Below, in pieces: positions 17,111 through 26,557 of a stretch of 47,456 bases of DNA. The stretch spans positions 1 to 47,456 of the forward strand of contig LRBF01000256.1 in NCBI GenBank assembly GCA_001580565.1, in the 5' to 3' direction. A program made the translations under genes and the position numbers. The stretch is from Caballeronia megalochromosomata. Its GTDB lineage: Bacteria > Pseudomonadota > Gammaproteobacteria > Burkholderiales > Burkholderiaceae. Below the pieces are notes generated by a model. The model was given only the letters and a program-made list of their open reading frames with translations, had not been told where the DNA came from and ran no database searches. Within the stretch, counting starts at the first letter, position 1, and each line of letters opens with the position of its first letter.

Positions 17111-17906
17111 CCTGCATCGGGAGCTTGCGCCGATCTCCGGCGCTGCGTGGTCGCAAATCGAAGCGGAAGTCGCCCGAACCTTCAAGCGCGCCCTCGCGGG
17201 GCGTCGCGTCGTCGACGTGAAGAGTCCTGGCGGCGTCGCGCTGTCGGGCATCGGCACGGGACATCAGGCGAACATCGCAGCACCGAGGAATGGCGTCCAG
17301 GCGAAGCTGTACGAAGTGAAGCAGCTCGTTCAACTCACCGTGCCGTTCACGCTACAGCGCGAAGCCATCGACAGCGTGGAGCGCGGCTCGAACGACGGCG
17401 ACTGGCAGCCCGCCAAGACCGCCGCGAACGAGCTGGCGCTCGCGGAAGACAGCGCGATCTTCGACGGCTTCGCGGCGGCCGGCATCACCGGCATTCGCGA
17501 AGGCAGTTCGAACGCACCCACGTTTCTGCCTGCCGATGTGGCCGACTATCCCGCAGCGATCAGCCAGGCCCTCGAAAAGCTGCGCCTTGCCGGCGTCGAC
17601 GGGCCTTACTCCGTGCTGCTCGGCGCGGATGCCTATACCGCGCTCGCCGAAGCGAGCGATCAGGGCTATCCCGTCATCCAGCATATCAGGCGCATCGTGA
17701 GCGGCGATCTCGTTTGGGCGCCCGCGCTTCAGGGCGGCTGCGTGCTGTCGACACGCGGCGGCGATTACGAGCTCCATATCGGTCAGGACTTGTCGATCGG
17801 CTATACGAGCCATACCGATACCGCCGTGCAGCTCTATCTGCGCGAAACACTCACGTTCCTGATGTTGACGAGCGAGGCTTCCGTTTCCATCGCGGCCGGC
17901 GAATAG
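17103..17906 (+). CDS. Encapsulin shell protein (family 1)
   Basis: A 267-residue HK97-fold protein that self-assembles into a nanocompartment. The start MNNLHRELAPISGAAWSQIE, the central LYEVKQLVQLTVPFTLQREAID and the late IGYTSHTDTAVQLYLRETLTF are typical of family 1 encapsulins. AAAGGA at 17087-17092 sits about 10 nt before the ATG, which lies inside the end of the DyP gene. Its cargo is the upstream DyP, whose tail should bind the inner face of the shell. The length is normal, with no fusion. Confidence 0.93.
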   Translation: MNNLHRELAPISGAAWSQIEAEVARTFKRALAGRRVVDVKSPGGVALSGIGTGHQANIAAPRNGVQAKLYEVKQLVQLTVPFTLQREAIDSVERGSNDGDWQPAKTAANELALAEDSAIFDGFAAAGITGIREGSSNAPTFLPADVADYPAAISQALEKLRLAGVDGPYSVLLGADAYTALAEASDQGYPVIQHIRRIVSGDLVWAPALQGGCVLSTRGGDYELHIGQDLSIGYTSHTDTAVQLYLRETLTFLMLTSEASVSIAAGE

Positions 17907-17944
17907 CCGCCGGCTTCCAACCATCCGTTTCATGGAGCATGAAC

Positions 17945-18325
17945 ATGGCCAGTCAACAAAGCGGCTTGAGCGACGAGTTCATCGCGAAACAGCGCGAGCG
18001 TCTGCTGGCGCTGAAACGCGAATTGCTCGGCAACGAGGAGGGCGGCATCGCGGGCGAGCGTCGATTGCAGGAAGAGCGCGGCTCGGAAGCCGAAGAGTAT
18101 GAGGACGATGCGCAACGGATGGAGCAGGACATCGCAAATCAGGCATTGCGCGACGTGAACGATCGGCGCATCGGCGATATCGAGCGGGCATTGCAGAAGA
18201 TCGCGGAAGGCACGTATGGCCTTTCCGACGAAAGCGGCGTGCCCATTCCTAAAGCGCGTCTCGACGCGATGCCCGACGCCATACTCACGGTCGAAGAACA
18301 GGAGAAGCGCGAAGCGGGCCAATGA
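17945..18325 (+). CDS. DksA/TraR-like protein lacking zinc cysteines
   Basis: A 126-residue coiled-coil protein with the DksA layout: helix (KQRERLLALKRELLG), acidic stretch, second helix (IGDIERALQKIAEGTYG) and C-terminal globular part. The protein has no cysteine at all. Where DksA has CESCG and CIDC, this one has SDESG and TVEE, so it cannot bind zinc. Two residues are missing or changed in a manner that parallels zinc-independent DksA paralogues. I chose ATG 17945 because GGAG at 17934-17937 is 7 nt upstream; the ATG at 17939 is too close. It follows the encapsulin gene by 38 bp and may be co-transcribed. Confidence 0.85.
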   Translation: MASQQSGLSDEFIAKQRERLLALKRELLGNEEGGIAGERRLQEERGSEAEEYEDDAQRMEQDIANQALRDVNDRRIGDIERALQKIAEGTYGLSDESGVPIPKARLDAMPDAILTVEEQEKREAGQ

Positions 18326-18451
18326 CGCTTGATGGCGCGAGCCGATGCGCTGCATGTTGCGTCGATTGAACCAAGCCCGGTCGAGCACGTTTTCTGTCGA
18401 ACTGCTAACCTCGGGCGAATTCAATCCAATCGCAACGAGGAGCGTGAAGCA

Positions 18452-19327
18452 ATGAGCGCACTACCCGAATACGTTCCGCCGTCCGTGTGGACCTGGACCA
18501 AGGAAAGCGGCGGACGCTTCGCCAGTATCAATCGGCCGATATCCGGACCGACGCACGAGAAGGCGTTGCCGGTCGGCCGTCATCCGCTGCAGCTTTATTC
18601 GCTGGCGACGCCCAACGGCGTGAAAGTCACGGTGATGCTCGAAGAACTGCTTGCGCTCGGCCATCGCGGCGCCGAATACGATGCGTGGCTCATTCGTATC
18701 GGCGAGGGCGATCAGTTCGGCAGCGGCTTCGTCGAAGCCAATCCGAATTCGAAGATTCCGGCGCTGGTCGATCGCAGCGGCGCAACGCCCGTGCGCGTAT
18801 TCGAATCCGGCGCGATCCTGCTCTATCTCGCGGAGAAGTTCGGCGCGTTCCTGCCGACCGACCCGGCCAAACGCGCGGAATGTCTCTCGTGGCTTTTCTG
18901 GCAGATGGGCAGTGCGCCGTATCTCGGCGGCGGCTTCGGGCACTTCTATGCTTATGCGCCGAGCAAGATGGAATATCCGATCGACCGCTTTGCGATGGAG
19001 GTGAAGCGTCAACTCGACGTGCTCGACAAGCGTCTCGCGGACAGCGCATACATTGCGGGCGACGCATACACCATCGCCGACATGGCCATATTCCCGTGGT
19101 ACGGCGGCCTCGTGAACGGCTGGCTCTATGACGCGGCCGAGTTCCTTTCCGTCCAGGAATACAGGCACGTGCGCCGCTGGGCCGAGACGATCGGCGCGCG
19201 CGCCGCCGTGCAGCGCGGACGCATGGTGAACCGGACCTTCGGCGAGCCTTCGAGCCAATTGCACGAGCGCCATGACGCCTCCGACTTCGACACGCGCACG
19301 CAGGACAAGGTCGCCACGGAAAAATGA
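18452..19327 (+). CDS. yghU: Glutathione S-transferase family protein (YghU-like)
   Basis: A 291-residue protein with a thioredoxin-like domain (HPLQLYSLATPNGVKVTVMLEELL, then NSKIPALVD and VFESGAILLYLAEKFG) and a C-terminal all-helical domain. The long N-terminal extension with YVPPSVWTW and the TPNGVKVTVMLEE motif are specific to the YghU/nu-class group, which has disulfide-bond reductase and peroxide-reducing activity. GAGGAG at 18437-18442 defines the ATG at 18452. Located after the encapsulin operon with a 126-bp gap, it fits an oxidative-stress theme, although separate transcription is likely. Confidence 0.9.
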   Translation: MSALPEYVPPSVWTWTKESGGRFASINRPISGPTHEKALPVGRHPLQLYSLATPNGVKVTVMLEELLALGHRGAEYDAWLIRIGEGDQFGSGFVEANPNSKIPALVDRSGATPVRVFESGAILLYLAEKFGAFLPTDPAKRAECLSWLFWQMGSAPYLGGGFGHFYAYAPSKMEYPIDRFAMEVKRQLDVLDKRLADSAYIAGDAYTIADMAIFPWYGGLVNGWLYDAAEFLSVQEYRHVRRWAETIGARAAVQRGRMVNRTFGEPSSQLHERHDASDFDTRTQDKVATEK

Positions 19328-19342
19328 GGCACGGGCGTTGAA

Positions 19343-20773
19343 CTAGCTTGCCTGCTGAACGCCCAGCAACGCCTTCGGTTCGAGAAACGCTTCCATACCG
19401 TACGTGCCGTATTCGCGCCCGATGCCCGATTGCTTGAATCCGCCGAACGGCGCGGCCGGCTCGTGCGCGAGCGTGTTGACGAGCACGCGCCCCGCTTCTA
19501 TACGCGCCGCGACCGCATCCGCGCGCGCGGCGTCGGATGACGCGACGTAGGCTTGCAGGCCATACGGCGTATCGTTGGCAATCGCGATTGCATCCTCGGT
19601 ATCGTCGTAAGCGATGATCGACAGCACCGGGCCAAAGATTTCCTCGCGCGCGATCGTCATGTCGTTGGTCACATCGCTGAAGAGCGTCGGGCGCACGAAC
19701 CAGCCCGCGCCAACTTCATCCGGACGCCCCTCGCCACCGGCGATCAACCGCGCGCCCTCGTCGATGCCGATACGGATATAGCGCTGCACGCGCTCCCATT
19801 GCTTGCGGCTCACCATCGGGCCGATGCTGGTGTGCGGGTCGCGCGGATCGCCCGATCGAATCTTCGCGACGGCGCTCACGATCTTGTCCTCGAACTCCGC
19901 GAGCCGCGAGCGCGGCACCAGAATCCGCGTGCCGGCGATGCACGCCTGTCCGCTGTTCATGAAGCCCGCATCGAGCGCGAGCGGCACGGCTTCGTCGAAG
20001 TTCGCGTCGTCGAGCACGATCATCGGCGACTTGCCGCCGAGTTCCAGCGTCACGCGCTTGAGTGTATCGGCGGCGCTGCGCAGGATTGTCTTGCCGACGA
20101 CCGTCGATCCGGTGAACGACAGCTTCGCCACATCGCGATGCGCGCTGATCTCCGCGCCGACGGTTTCTCCGCGTCCCGTGACGATATTGAACACGCCCGC
20201 GGGAAGACCCGCCTCATGCAGCGCCTCGGTGACGACGCGCGTCTGGATCGCGCTCATCTCGCTCGGCTTGATGACGGCCGTGCAACCCGCCGCGATCGCC
20301 GCCGCGAGCTTGCCGCAGATAAAGCCCGCGTTGCTGTTCCAGGGCGTGATCAATCCCGCGACGCCGAGCGGCTGCATGACGACTTTCGCCGAACCAACAT
20401 CCCGCGCGAACGAATACGATTCGAGCACCTTCGCCGCTTCGAGCAGCACGTTGCTCGCATGCTGCGCCATCCAGCGGCCGCGCGACACCGGCGCACCGTA
20501 TTCCTCGACGATCGCCTCGAACAGCGCGTCCTCTTTCGCGACGACGGCGGCATGCATGCGCATCAGCATGTCGATGCGCTCACGCTTGTCCGTTTGCGAA
20601 AACGCCGGAAATGCGCGCTTCGCGGCGGCGATTGCATGGCGCGCGTCCTCTGCGTCGGCGAGGCGCACGCGGCCGATCACCTGCTCGGTCGCCGGATTGA
20701 AGAGCTCGAAAAGCTCGCTGCCGTGCGGCGTGATGAACGCGCCGTCGATATAGATTTGTTCGATGCTGTGCAT
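19343..20773 (-). CDS. NAD(P)-dependent aldehyde dehydrogenase
   Basis: A 476-residue aldehyde dehydrogenase superfamily enzyme. Visible landmarks are the cofactor-site FTGSTVVGKTI, the catalytic glutamate in LELGGKSPMIVLDD, the catalytic cysteine in NSGQACIAGTRI and the C-terminal EIFGPVLSIIAYDD. I placed the start at 20773 (MHSIEQIYIDG), since the in-frame sequence upstream to 20851 does not look like the family. The gene is divergent from a LysR regulator. The closest-looking relatives are broad-specificity enzymes; the substrate is not evident. Confidence 0.9.
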   Translation of the reverse strand: MHSIEQIYIDGAFITPHGSELFELFNPATEQVIGRVRLADAEDARHAIAAAKRAFPAFSQTDKRERIDMLMRMHAAVVAKEDALFEAIVEEYGAPVSRGRWMAQHASNVLLEAAKVLESYSFARDVGSAKVVMQPLGVAGLITPWNSNAGFICGKLAAAIAAGCTAVIKPSEMSAIQTRVVTEALHEAGLPAGVFNIVTGRGETVGAEISAHRDVAKLSFTGSTVVGKTILRSAADTLKRVTLELGGKSPMIVLDDANFDEAVPLALDAGFMNSGQACIAGTRILVPRSRLAEFEDKIVSAVAKIRSGDPRDPHTSIGPMVSRKQWERVQRYIRIGIDEGARLIAGGEGRPDEVGAGWFVRPTLFSDVTNDMTIAREEIFGPVLSIIAYDDTEDAIAIANDTPYGLQAYVASSDAARADAVAARIEAGRVLVNTLAHEPAAPFGGFKQSGIGREYGTYGMEAFLEPKALLGVQQAS

Positions 20774-20874
20774 GATCGATAAGTCTGGTGGATGGGGTGA
20801 ACACAAAGATACGGTCTCTGCATTGATTCGACTAGCCGTACAATCCGGCATGACCTCTTGAAATATTTAGCATA

Positions 20875-21822
20875 ATGAAAACATCCGGGCTCGCCGAACT
20901 CGAAGCGGTGCTGGCCGTCGCGCGGCATCGCAGCTTCCGCGCCGCCGCGAGCGAGCTGAGTGTCTCGACGTCCGCGCTCAGTCACGCGATCGCCGCGCTC
21001 GAAGCGCGCATCGGCGTGCGCCTCTTCAACCGGACGACACGCAGCGTGGCGCTGTCCGAGGCCGGCGCGCAGTTCGTGCAGAACGTGGCGCCTGCCCTGT
21101 CGACCATCCGGGATGCGATCGCGCAGGCCGGCAGCTTTCGCGACACGCCGTCGGGCACGTTGCGCATCAATTCGTCGGCGGGCGCGGCACATCAGGTGAT
21201 GCCGCTCTTCATCGCGTTTCTGCAGCGCTATCCCGACATGAAACTCGATATCGTCACCGAAGGTCGTCTGATCGACATCGTCCTCGAAGGCTTCGATGCG
21301 GGCATCCGTTTGCTGGACACCGTGCCGCAGGACATGATCGCCGTGCCCTTCGGCGACCGGCAGCGTTTCGCCGTCGTCGGCAGTCCGGCGTACCTCTCAC
21401 GGCACAAGCCGCCGCGCACGCCCGCCGATCTCGCCGCGCATCGCTGTATTCGCAGCCGCATGCCGAGCGGGTCGATCTATCAGTGGGAATTCGAGCGGCA
21501 TGGCGAGACGGTGCGCGTCGACGGCGACGGCGCGCTGACGCTGGACGAACCGGGCATGATGCTGGCGGCGGCGCGCGCGGGGCTCGGTCTCGCCTATCTG
21601 ACGGAATGGAATGTCAGCGCGGATCTCGACGCGGGCACGCTCGTGCGCGTGCTCGAAGACTGGACACCGCCGCTCGACGGGCTCTGTCTCTACTATCCGG
21701 GCCGGCGTCATGTGCCCGCCGGATTGCGCGCGCTGACGGACATGATCCGCGACCACGCCGATGCGAACCGGAAGCGCGCCGCAGCGAAGAAGAAGCGCAG
21801 ACAAGTCAATCCAAAGGCTTAA
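20875..21822 (+). CDS. LysR family transcriptional regulator (CrgA-like)
   Basis: A 315-residue LysR protein with HTH at residues 5-62 (SFRAAASELSVSTSALSHAIAALEARIGVRLFNRTTRSVALSEAG) and an effector domain ending near 295. The C-terminus is a lysine- and arginine-rich tail (KRAAAKKKRRQ), longer than usual. It is divergent from the aldehyde dehydrogenase gene with 101 bp between the starts, so it likely controls that gene. No strong T-N11-A palindrome was found in that interval. Confidence 0.9.
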   Translation: MKTSGLAELEAVLAVARHRSFRAAASELSVSTSALSHAIAALEARIGVRLFNRTTRSVALSEAGAQFVQNVAPALSTIRDAIAQAGSFRDTPSGTLRINSSAGAAHQVMPLFIAFLQRYPDMKLDIVTEGRLIDIVLEGFDAGIRLLDTVPQDMIAVPFGDRQRFAVVGSPAYLSRHKPPRTPADLAAHRCIRSRMPSGSIYQWEFERHGETVRVDGDGALTLDEPGMMLAAARAGLGLAYLTEWNVSADLDAGTLVRVLEDWTPPLDGLCLYYPGRRHVPAGLRALTDMIRDHADANRKRAAAKKKRRQVNPKA

Positions 21823-22198
21823 CGGCGCCATCAGTTTTCTTTATCGCGTTTTCCGTGCCGGCTGCATCGATCATTGCGGAAATGGGCGTCCCGGCATCGC
21901 GCAAAGTCTCGCCACGCAAGGGTTCGCTGGCATCGCCGCATAGCCTTGCAATTTGCTGTCGAGTCGACTCCTCAGGTTAACCCTTTCTTTTTGCGCCCCG
22001 TGAACAGCGTACGTTCGGAACGGTCGGCAAACGGCGCGCTGTGCGTCGTGTCACCACGACATCAATCGAACGACAACGAACAGGGGTCTTCACGCGATAA
22101 GCATTCCGAATCATTTAACTTCATGCTTATGCTCGCCTGCCCGCTTCGTCGGGCAGGCGATGCTCAGTTGCGAGCCATTCAAAAGGAAGGAGATAACC
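21823..22198 (+). promoter_or_regulatory. Intergenic leader of the tannase gene with hairpin
   Basis: This 376-bp stretch has no coding sign. It contains a perfect 11-bp inverted repeat, TCGCCTGCCCG (22133-22143), loop CTTCGT, CGGGCAGGCGA (22150-22160), ending 38 bp before the tannase ATG. No U-tract follows, so it is not a standard intrinsic terminator and may be a leader structure or a terminator of upstream transcription. AAGGAGATA, a strong ribosome site, lies at about 22187-22195. Confidence 0.5.
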
Positions 22199-23944
22199 AT
22201 GAGCGCTCTGGATCCCAGGCGATTACTGACATTGCTGACAGCCTGCGTTGTGGCCGTCGTCGTCACGGCGTGCGGCGGCAGCGACAGCAGTACCGGCAGC
22301 GACAGCACAGCGGCAACACCGTTGACCGTCGTGAAGCCTGTCGTCGATTGTTCGAAGCTGGCCGCGATCGATCTCAGCGACATCGGCGGTGCAGGCAGCA
22401 CGATCAGCTCGGCCACGGTCACGGCGGCGACCGTCAACGGCGCAACCGTCAACTACTGCACGGTGAAAGGCACGCTCGCGCCGTCGAACACGTTCGAAGT
22501 CGCGCTGCCAGTCGATTCGTGGACACAGCGTTTCGCGGAGCTGGGCTGCGGCGGCCTGTGCGGCAATCTGAGCGATCCGACCAAGCAAACCTCGTTCAGC
22601 TTCAGCTACACCTGTCCTCTGGTTCAGCAAGGCGGCTTCGTCACGGCGGCTACCGACATGGGTCACTCGGGACAGAGTTCGGCATGGACGACCGATCCGC
22701 AGAAGCAGGCCGACTTCGCGTATCGCGGCCAGCACATCACGACGCTCGCCGCGAAGAAGTTGATCAACGCCTACTACGGACAAGCGCAAAAGTACTCGTA
22801 CTTCGTCGGCTGCTCCGATGGCGGTCGCGAGGCGCTGATGGCCGCGCAACGTTATCCGTCGGATTACAACGGCATCGTCGCGGGCGCGCCTGCCGCGCAC
22901 TTCCAGATTCAGAACTCGCTCTATCACGGCTGGAACGTCGAATCGAACAGCACCACGGGCACGAGCGCCGGTAAGGCCGTGCTGTACGCCGACAAGGCTC
23001 AGGTGCTGCACAAGGCAGTCGCCGCCGCGTGCGGCGGTCAGACGGGCGTGGCCGACGGCCTCATCGCCGATCCGCGCACGTGTCACTTCGATCCCGCGAC
23101 GATCCAGTGCGCCGCCAGCGCGTCGAGCACGAGCAACTGCCTGACGGCTGCGGAAGTCGCGACGGCGAAGAAGATCTACAGCGGCCCGACCGATGCGAAC
23201 ACCGGCATGCTCATGCTGGGCGGCTCGCCGTTGTACGGCTCGGAAGCGAACTGGATCGGCGTGGAAGTGCCGACATCCAACTCGACGGATGCGCCCGTGC
23301 CCGTGACGAGCATCTTCAGCTACATGATCGTGACCGGCGCATATAACCTGATCTTCACCGGTTCGCCTTCGATGCCGAACATCGACACCTTCGGCTATCA
23401 CGACGCCAGCTTCTATCCGAACTATCTGCAGACGAACCATCCGCTCAACGATGCAACGAGCCCGGATCTCTCGGCGTTCAAGAGCGCGGGCGGCAAGCTG
23501 ATTCTCTGGCACGGCTGGGCGGATCAGCATATCTCGCCGCTCTTCACGATCCGCTATTACCAGGCCGTGAAGGACACGATGGGCGAAGCGAGCGCGAACG
23601 AGTTCTCACGTCTGTATCTGGTGCCGGGCGTGGGTCACTGCGGTGGCGGCGAGGGCTTCCCGAACATCGATCTGATCACGCAGATCACCGGTTGGGTCGA
23701 ACAGGGCGCCGCGCCGAATGCCGTGATGACCTATCAGACCGATGCAACCACGAGCAAGGTAACGGCGTCGCGTCCGGTCTATCCGTATCCGGCTGTGGCA
23801 AAGTTCAGCGGCACCGGCGACTGGCATGACGGCGCGAACTGGAGCCAGGGCACGGCGCTGTATAACGATCCGGCGCCGGCCTGGGCAGGGGCGAGTTTCT
23901 ATACGTCGTATAGCCCGAAGACGCAAGGGGTGGCGGCGCCGTAA
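22199..23944 (+). CDS. Tannase/feruloyl esterase family lipoprotein
   Basis: A 581-residue exported alpha/beta-hydrolase. A lipoprotein signal ends at the lipobox VVTAC with Cys25, so the mature enzyme should be anchored in the outer membrane or periplasmic face. The family CS-D-HC motif is complete: C205-S206 (VGCSDGGRE), D442 (HGWADQHIS) and H480-C481 (VPGVGHCGGG), giving the catalytic triad plus the disulfide that links the Ser and His loops. Family members cleave gallate or ferulate esters of plant polyphenols and sugars. The strong AAGGAG fixes the start. It stands alone between a LysR gene and a convergent MFS gene. Confidence 0.92.
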   Translation: MSALDPRRLLTLLTACVVAVVVTACGGSDSSTGSDSTAATPLTVVKPVVDCSKLAAIDLSDIGGAGSTISSATVTAATVNGATVNYCTVKGTLAPSNTFEVALPVDSWTQRFAELGCGGLCGNLSDPTKQTSFSFSYTCPLVQQGGFVTAATDMGHSGQSSAWTTDPQKQADFAYRGQHITTLAAKKLINAYYGQAQKYSYFVGCSDGGREALMAAQRYPSDYNGIVAGAPAAHFQIQNSLYHGWNVESNSTTGTSAGKAVLYADKAQVLHKAVAAACGGQTGVADGLIADPRTCHFDPATIQCAASASSTSNCLTAAEVATAKKIYSGPTDANTGMLMLGGSPLYGSEANWIGVEVPTSNSTDAPVPVTSIFSYMIVTGAYNLIFTGSPSMPNIDTFGYHDASFYPNYLQTNHPLNDATSPDLSAFKSAGGKLILWHGWADQHISPLFTIRYYQAVKDTMGEASANEFSRLYLVPGVGHCGGGEGFPNIDLITQITGWVEQGAAPNAVMTYQTDATTSKVTASRPVYPYPAVAKFSGTGDWHDGANWSQGTALYNDPAPAWAGASFYTSYSPKTQGVAAP

Positions 23945-23954
23945 GCGGCCGTGG

Positions 23955-23989
23955 GTGCGCGCCGTCGCTATCGATGCGACGGCGCGTAC
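23955..23989. terminator. Strong hairpin between convergent genes
   Basis: Left arm 23955-23968 (GTGCGCGCCGTCGC), loop TATCGAT, right arm 23976-23989 (GCGACGGCGCGTAC): 13 of 14 Watson-Crick pairs plus one G-U pair. It lies between the stops of the tannase gene (23944) and the MFS gene (23994) and could end transcription from both sides. No T-run follows. Confidence 0.55.
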
Positions 23990-23993
23990 ACCA

Positions 23994-25310
23994 TCACTCC
24001 ATCACTGCCATCACCGAGGCAGCGCGCGCATGCATCCTGCGCCGCTGCAATCCGAGCAGACACATCAGCGACACCGCCGCCAGCGAGCTATAAAACAACG
24101 CGAGCGGCCACCATTGCCCCGGCCACTCATGCGCGAGCACGGTGCCGATGAGCGGTGTCAATCCACCCGCCAATGCGGCGCAGGACTGATACGACAGCGA
24201 GATCGCCGAATATCGCACGCCGACATCGAACGCGTCGGTCATGAGTCCGGCCATCACCGCATACGAACTCGACATGCACATCACCGCGATCGCGATTCCG
24301 ATGACGATCGCCACGGGCCGTCCCGTCGATACGAGCACGAACATCGGGTAAGGCGACAGCATCGCGAGCCCCGCCGCCCATGCGAGAAAGCGTCCCGCGC
24401 CGACGCGCTGCGCGATCCAGCCCGACGCGAGCTGCGTGAAGAGCTGAATGAATGCGACGACGAAGAGACAATCGAGGACCAGCGCACGTTCGAGGCCGAG
24501 CGTTTCGGTCGTGAAGTTGAGCATGAACGTATTGACGAACCACGCGCCCGCCACGCCGATCACATTCGCGCCGAGACACAGCAACACCGTGACCCACGCG
24601 TTGCGCAATACCTCGACGACAGGCAGGCGCGCAGGCTTCTGCCGCTTGCTATAAGCGGTGAACTCCGGCGATTCCGCGACGCGCGCACGAATGAACACGC
24701 CGACGACGAGCAACAGCGCGCTCGCCATGAACGGCACGCGCCAGCCCCAGTCGAGCAGCGCCTCGCGCGGCAGATGTCCGACCGTGCGGAATGCGAGCAG
24801 CGCGAGAATCAACCCTGCGGGGCTGCCGAGTTGCGCGAACGACGCGAGGAACGTCCGCTTGCCTTGCGGCGCATGTTCGCCTGCCATCAGCACCGCGCCG
24901 CCCCACTCGCCGCCGATCGCGATGCCCTGCGCGACGCGCAGCAACACGAGCAGCGCGGGCGCGAGCGCGCCAGCGGTCGCATAGGTCGGCAGGAAGCCGA
25001 TGCCGACTGTGCCCACGCCCATGATCGCGAGCGTCGCGACGAGCGCCTTCTTGCGGCCGACGCGATCGCCGAGATGCCCGAACACGAGCCCGCCGAACGG
25101 CCGCGCGAAGAAGCCCACGGCAAAGGTGCCGAACGATGCGAGCGTGCTGTAGAACGGATCGCCCGATGGAAAGAACAGCTTGCCGAACACGAGCGCGGAT
25201 GCGGTCGCATAGATATAGAAGTCGTACCACTCGATCGTCGTGCCCATGAACGCGGCGAACGCCGCGCGGCCGGGTTGGCGGACTGCGCCGCCGTGAGCAT
25301 GGCTCTGCAT
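23994..25310 (-). CDS. MFS transporter, metabolite:H+ symporter family
   Basis: A 438-residue inner-membrane protein with 12 predicted membrane segments. The start motif FMGTTIEWYDFYIYATASALVFGKLFFP and the loop FGHLGDRVGRKKALVATL are signatures of the MHS subgroup that carries shikimate, proline, ketoglutarate, citrate and similar acids. It lies 53 bp after the CoA-transferase gene on the same strand, making it the third gene of an acyl-CoA dehydrogenase/CoA-transferase/transporter operon. Probably it imports the organic acid that the two enzymes process; the acid is not known. Confidence 0.9.
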   Translation of the reverse strand: MQSHAHGGAVRQPGRAAFAAFMGTTIEWYDFYIYATASALVFGKLFFPSGDPFYSTLASFGTFAVGFFARPFGGLVFGHLGDRVGRKKALVATLAIMGVGTVGIGFLPTYATAGALAPALLVLLRVAQGIAIGGEWGGAVLMAGEHAPQGKRTFLASFAQLGSPAGLILALLAFRTVGHLPREALLDWGWRVPFMASALLLVVGVFIRARVAESPEFTAYSKRQKPARLPVVEVLRNAWVTVLLCLGANVIGVAGAWFVNTFMLNFTTETLGLERALVLDCLFVVAFIQLFTQLASGWIAQRVGAGRFLAWAAGLAMLSPYPMFVLVSTGRPVAIVIGIAIAVMCMSSSYAVMAGLMTDAFDVGVRYSAISLSYQSCAALAGGLTPLIGTVLAHEWPGQWWPLALFYSSLAAVSLMCLLGLQRRRMHARAASVMAVME

Positions 25311-25363
25311 GAATCGTCTCCTGTTGATGACCGGTCTGTGTGCCGGTTCGTCCGTTCGGTTGA

Positions 25364-26557
25364 TTAGCCCTTCAGCACGCCCGCTTCGAACATACGCGCC
25401 TGCGTGGCCGCGTCGATGCCGAGTGCGTCGAGCACCTTGCGCGTGTCGCCGCCGAGCGCGGGCGGCGGCGTGCGATAGGTCGCGGGCGTGCGTGACAGCT
25501 TGATCGGCGTGCCGGTGCCGCGATACGCCCCCAACTCGACGATCAACTCACGATGCAGCGTATGCGGATGCTTCGCGACGGCATCGACGGTATGCACCGG
25601 GCCGCACGGCACGCCGCCGCGAATCAGCGCCGCCGCAAGGGGCTCGCATTCATGCGCTTCGAGCAATGCTTCGAGCGCTTCCTTCAACGCCGGGCGATGT
25701 GCGCAGCGGCTCCTGTTGTCGATGAAGCGCGGATCGTCGGCGAGTGCGGGCGCATCGAGATGCGCGCAGAGTTTCGCGAACTGCCGATCGTTCCCCACCG
25801 CAAGGAAGATCGGCGCGGTGCCCGTGCGATAGCTGTCGTACGGCGCAATGTTCGGATGCGCGTTGCCGCTGCGCTGCGGCGTGCGTCCATTGCCGAAGTA
25901 GTTCGGCAGATGCGGATGCAACAGCGAAACGGCGCAGTCATACAACGCGATATCGAGCGACTGCCCGCGCCCGCTCTTCTCGCGTTCCGCGAGCGCGAGC
26001 AGAATGCCGGCCAATGCGTTGAGACCGGTCACCATATCGACGACCGGCAGACCCACGCGCAGCGCCGGACCATCGCGTTCGCCGTTCACGCTCATGAGGC
26101 CCGCCATCGCCTGGATCGCGGCGTCATAGCCGGGCAGGCCGCCGAGCGGGCCATCGGGACCGAAGCCCGACACCGCGCAATGAATGAGGCGCGGAAAGCG
26201 CTTCGAGAGATCGCGCTCGTAATCCATGCCCCAGCGCGCCAGCGTGCCCGGCTTGAAGTTCTCGATGAGCACATCCGCGCCTTCGAGCAATTGCCACAGC
26301 ACCGCGCGCCCTTCGTCGCATGAAAGATCGACGCAAATCCCCTGCTTGTTGCGATTCACCCCGACGAAGTACGACGCCGTCTCGCCGACGAAAGGCGGCC
26401 CCCAGCCGCGCGTTTCATCGCCGCCCGGCGGTTCCAGCTTGATGACTTCGGCGCCGTGATCCGCGAGCGCCTGCGTGCAGTACGGGCCGCCGAGCACGCG
26501 GCTCAGATCGATCACGCGCAGGCCGTGCAACGCGCCATGAATGTGTGTCGTGCTCAT
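25364..26557 (-). CDS. Class III (CaiB/BaiF) CoA-transferase
   Basis: A 397-residue family III CoA-transferase that moves CoA between carboxylic acids. It shows GLRVIDLSRVLGGPYCTQALADHGAEVIKLE at the start, the catalytic-aspartate region VNRNKQGICVDL and DVLIENFKPGTLARWGMD, and the conserved FGPDGPLGGLPGYDAAIQAMAG. The ATG at 26557 overlaps the stop of the acyl-CoA dehydrogenase gene (ATGA), a sign of translational coupling. The frame runs open upstream but that region belongs to the dehydrogenase gene. Activation of an imported acid as its CoA thioester is the natural reading. Confidence 0.92.
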   Translation of the reverse strand: MSTTHIHGALHGLRVIDLSRVLGGPYCTQALADHGAEVIKLEPPGGDETRGWGPPFVGETASYFVGVNRNKQGICVDLSCDEGRAVLWQLLEGADVLIENFKPGTLARWGMDYERDLSKRFPRLIHCAVSGFGPDGPLGGLPGYDAAIQAMAGLMSVNGERDGPALRVGLPVVDMVTGLNALAGILLALAEREKSGRGQSLDIALYDCAVSLLHPHLPNYFGNGRTPQRSGNAHPNIAPYDSYRTGTAPIFLAVGNDRQFAKLCAHLDAPALADDPRFIDNRSRCAHRPALKEALEALLEAHECEPLAAALIRGGVPCGPVHTVDAVAKHPHTLHRELIVELGAYRGTGTPIKLSRTPATYRTPPPALGGDTRKVLDALGIDAATQARMFEAGVLKG

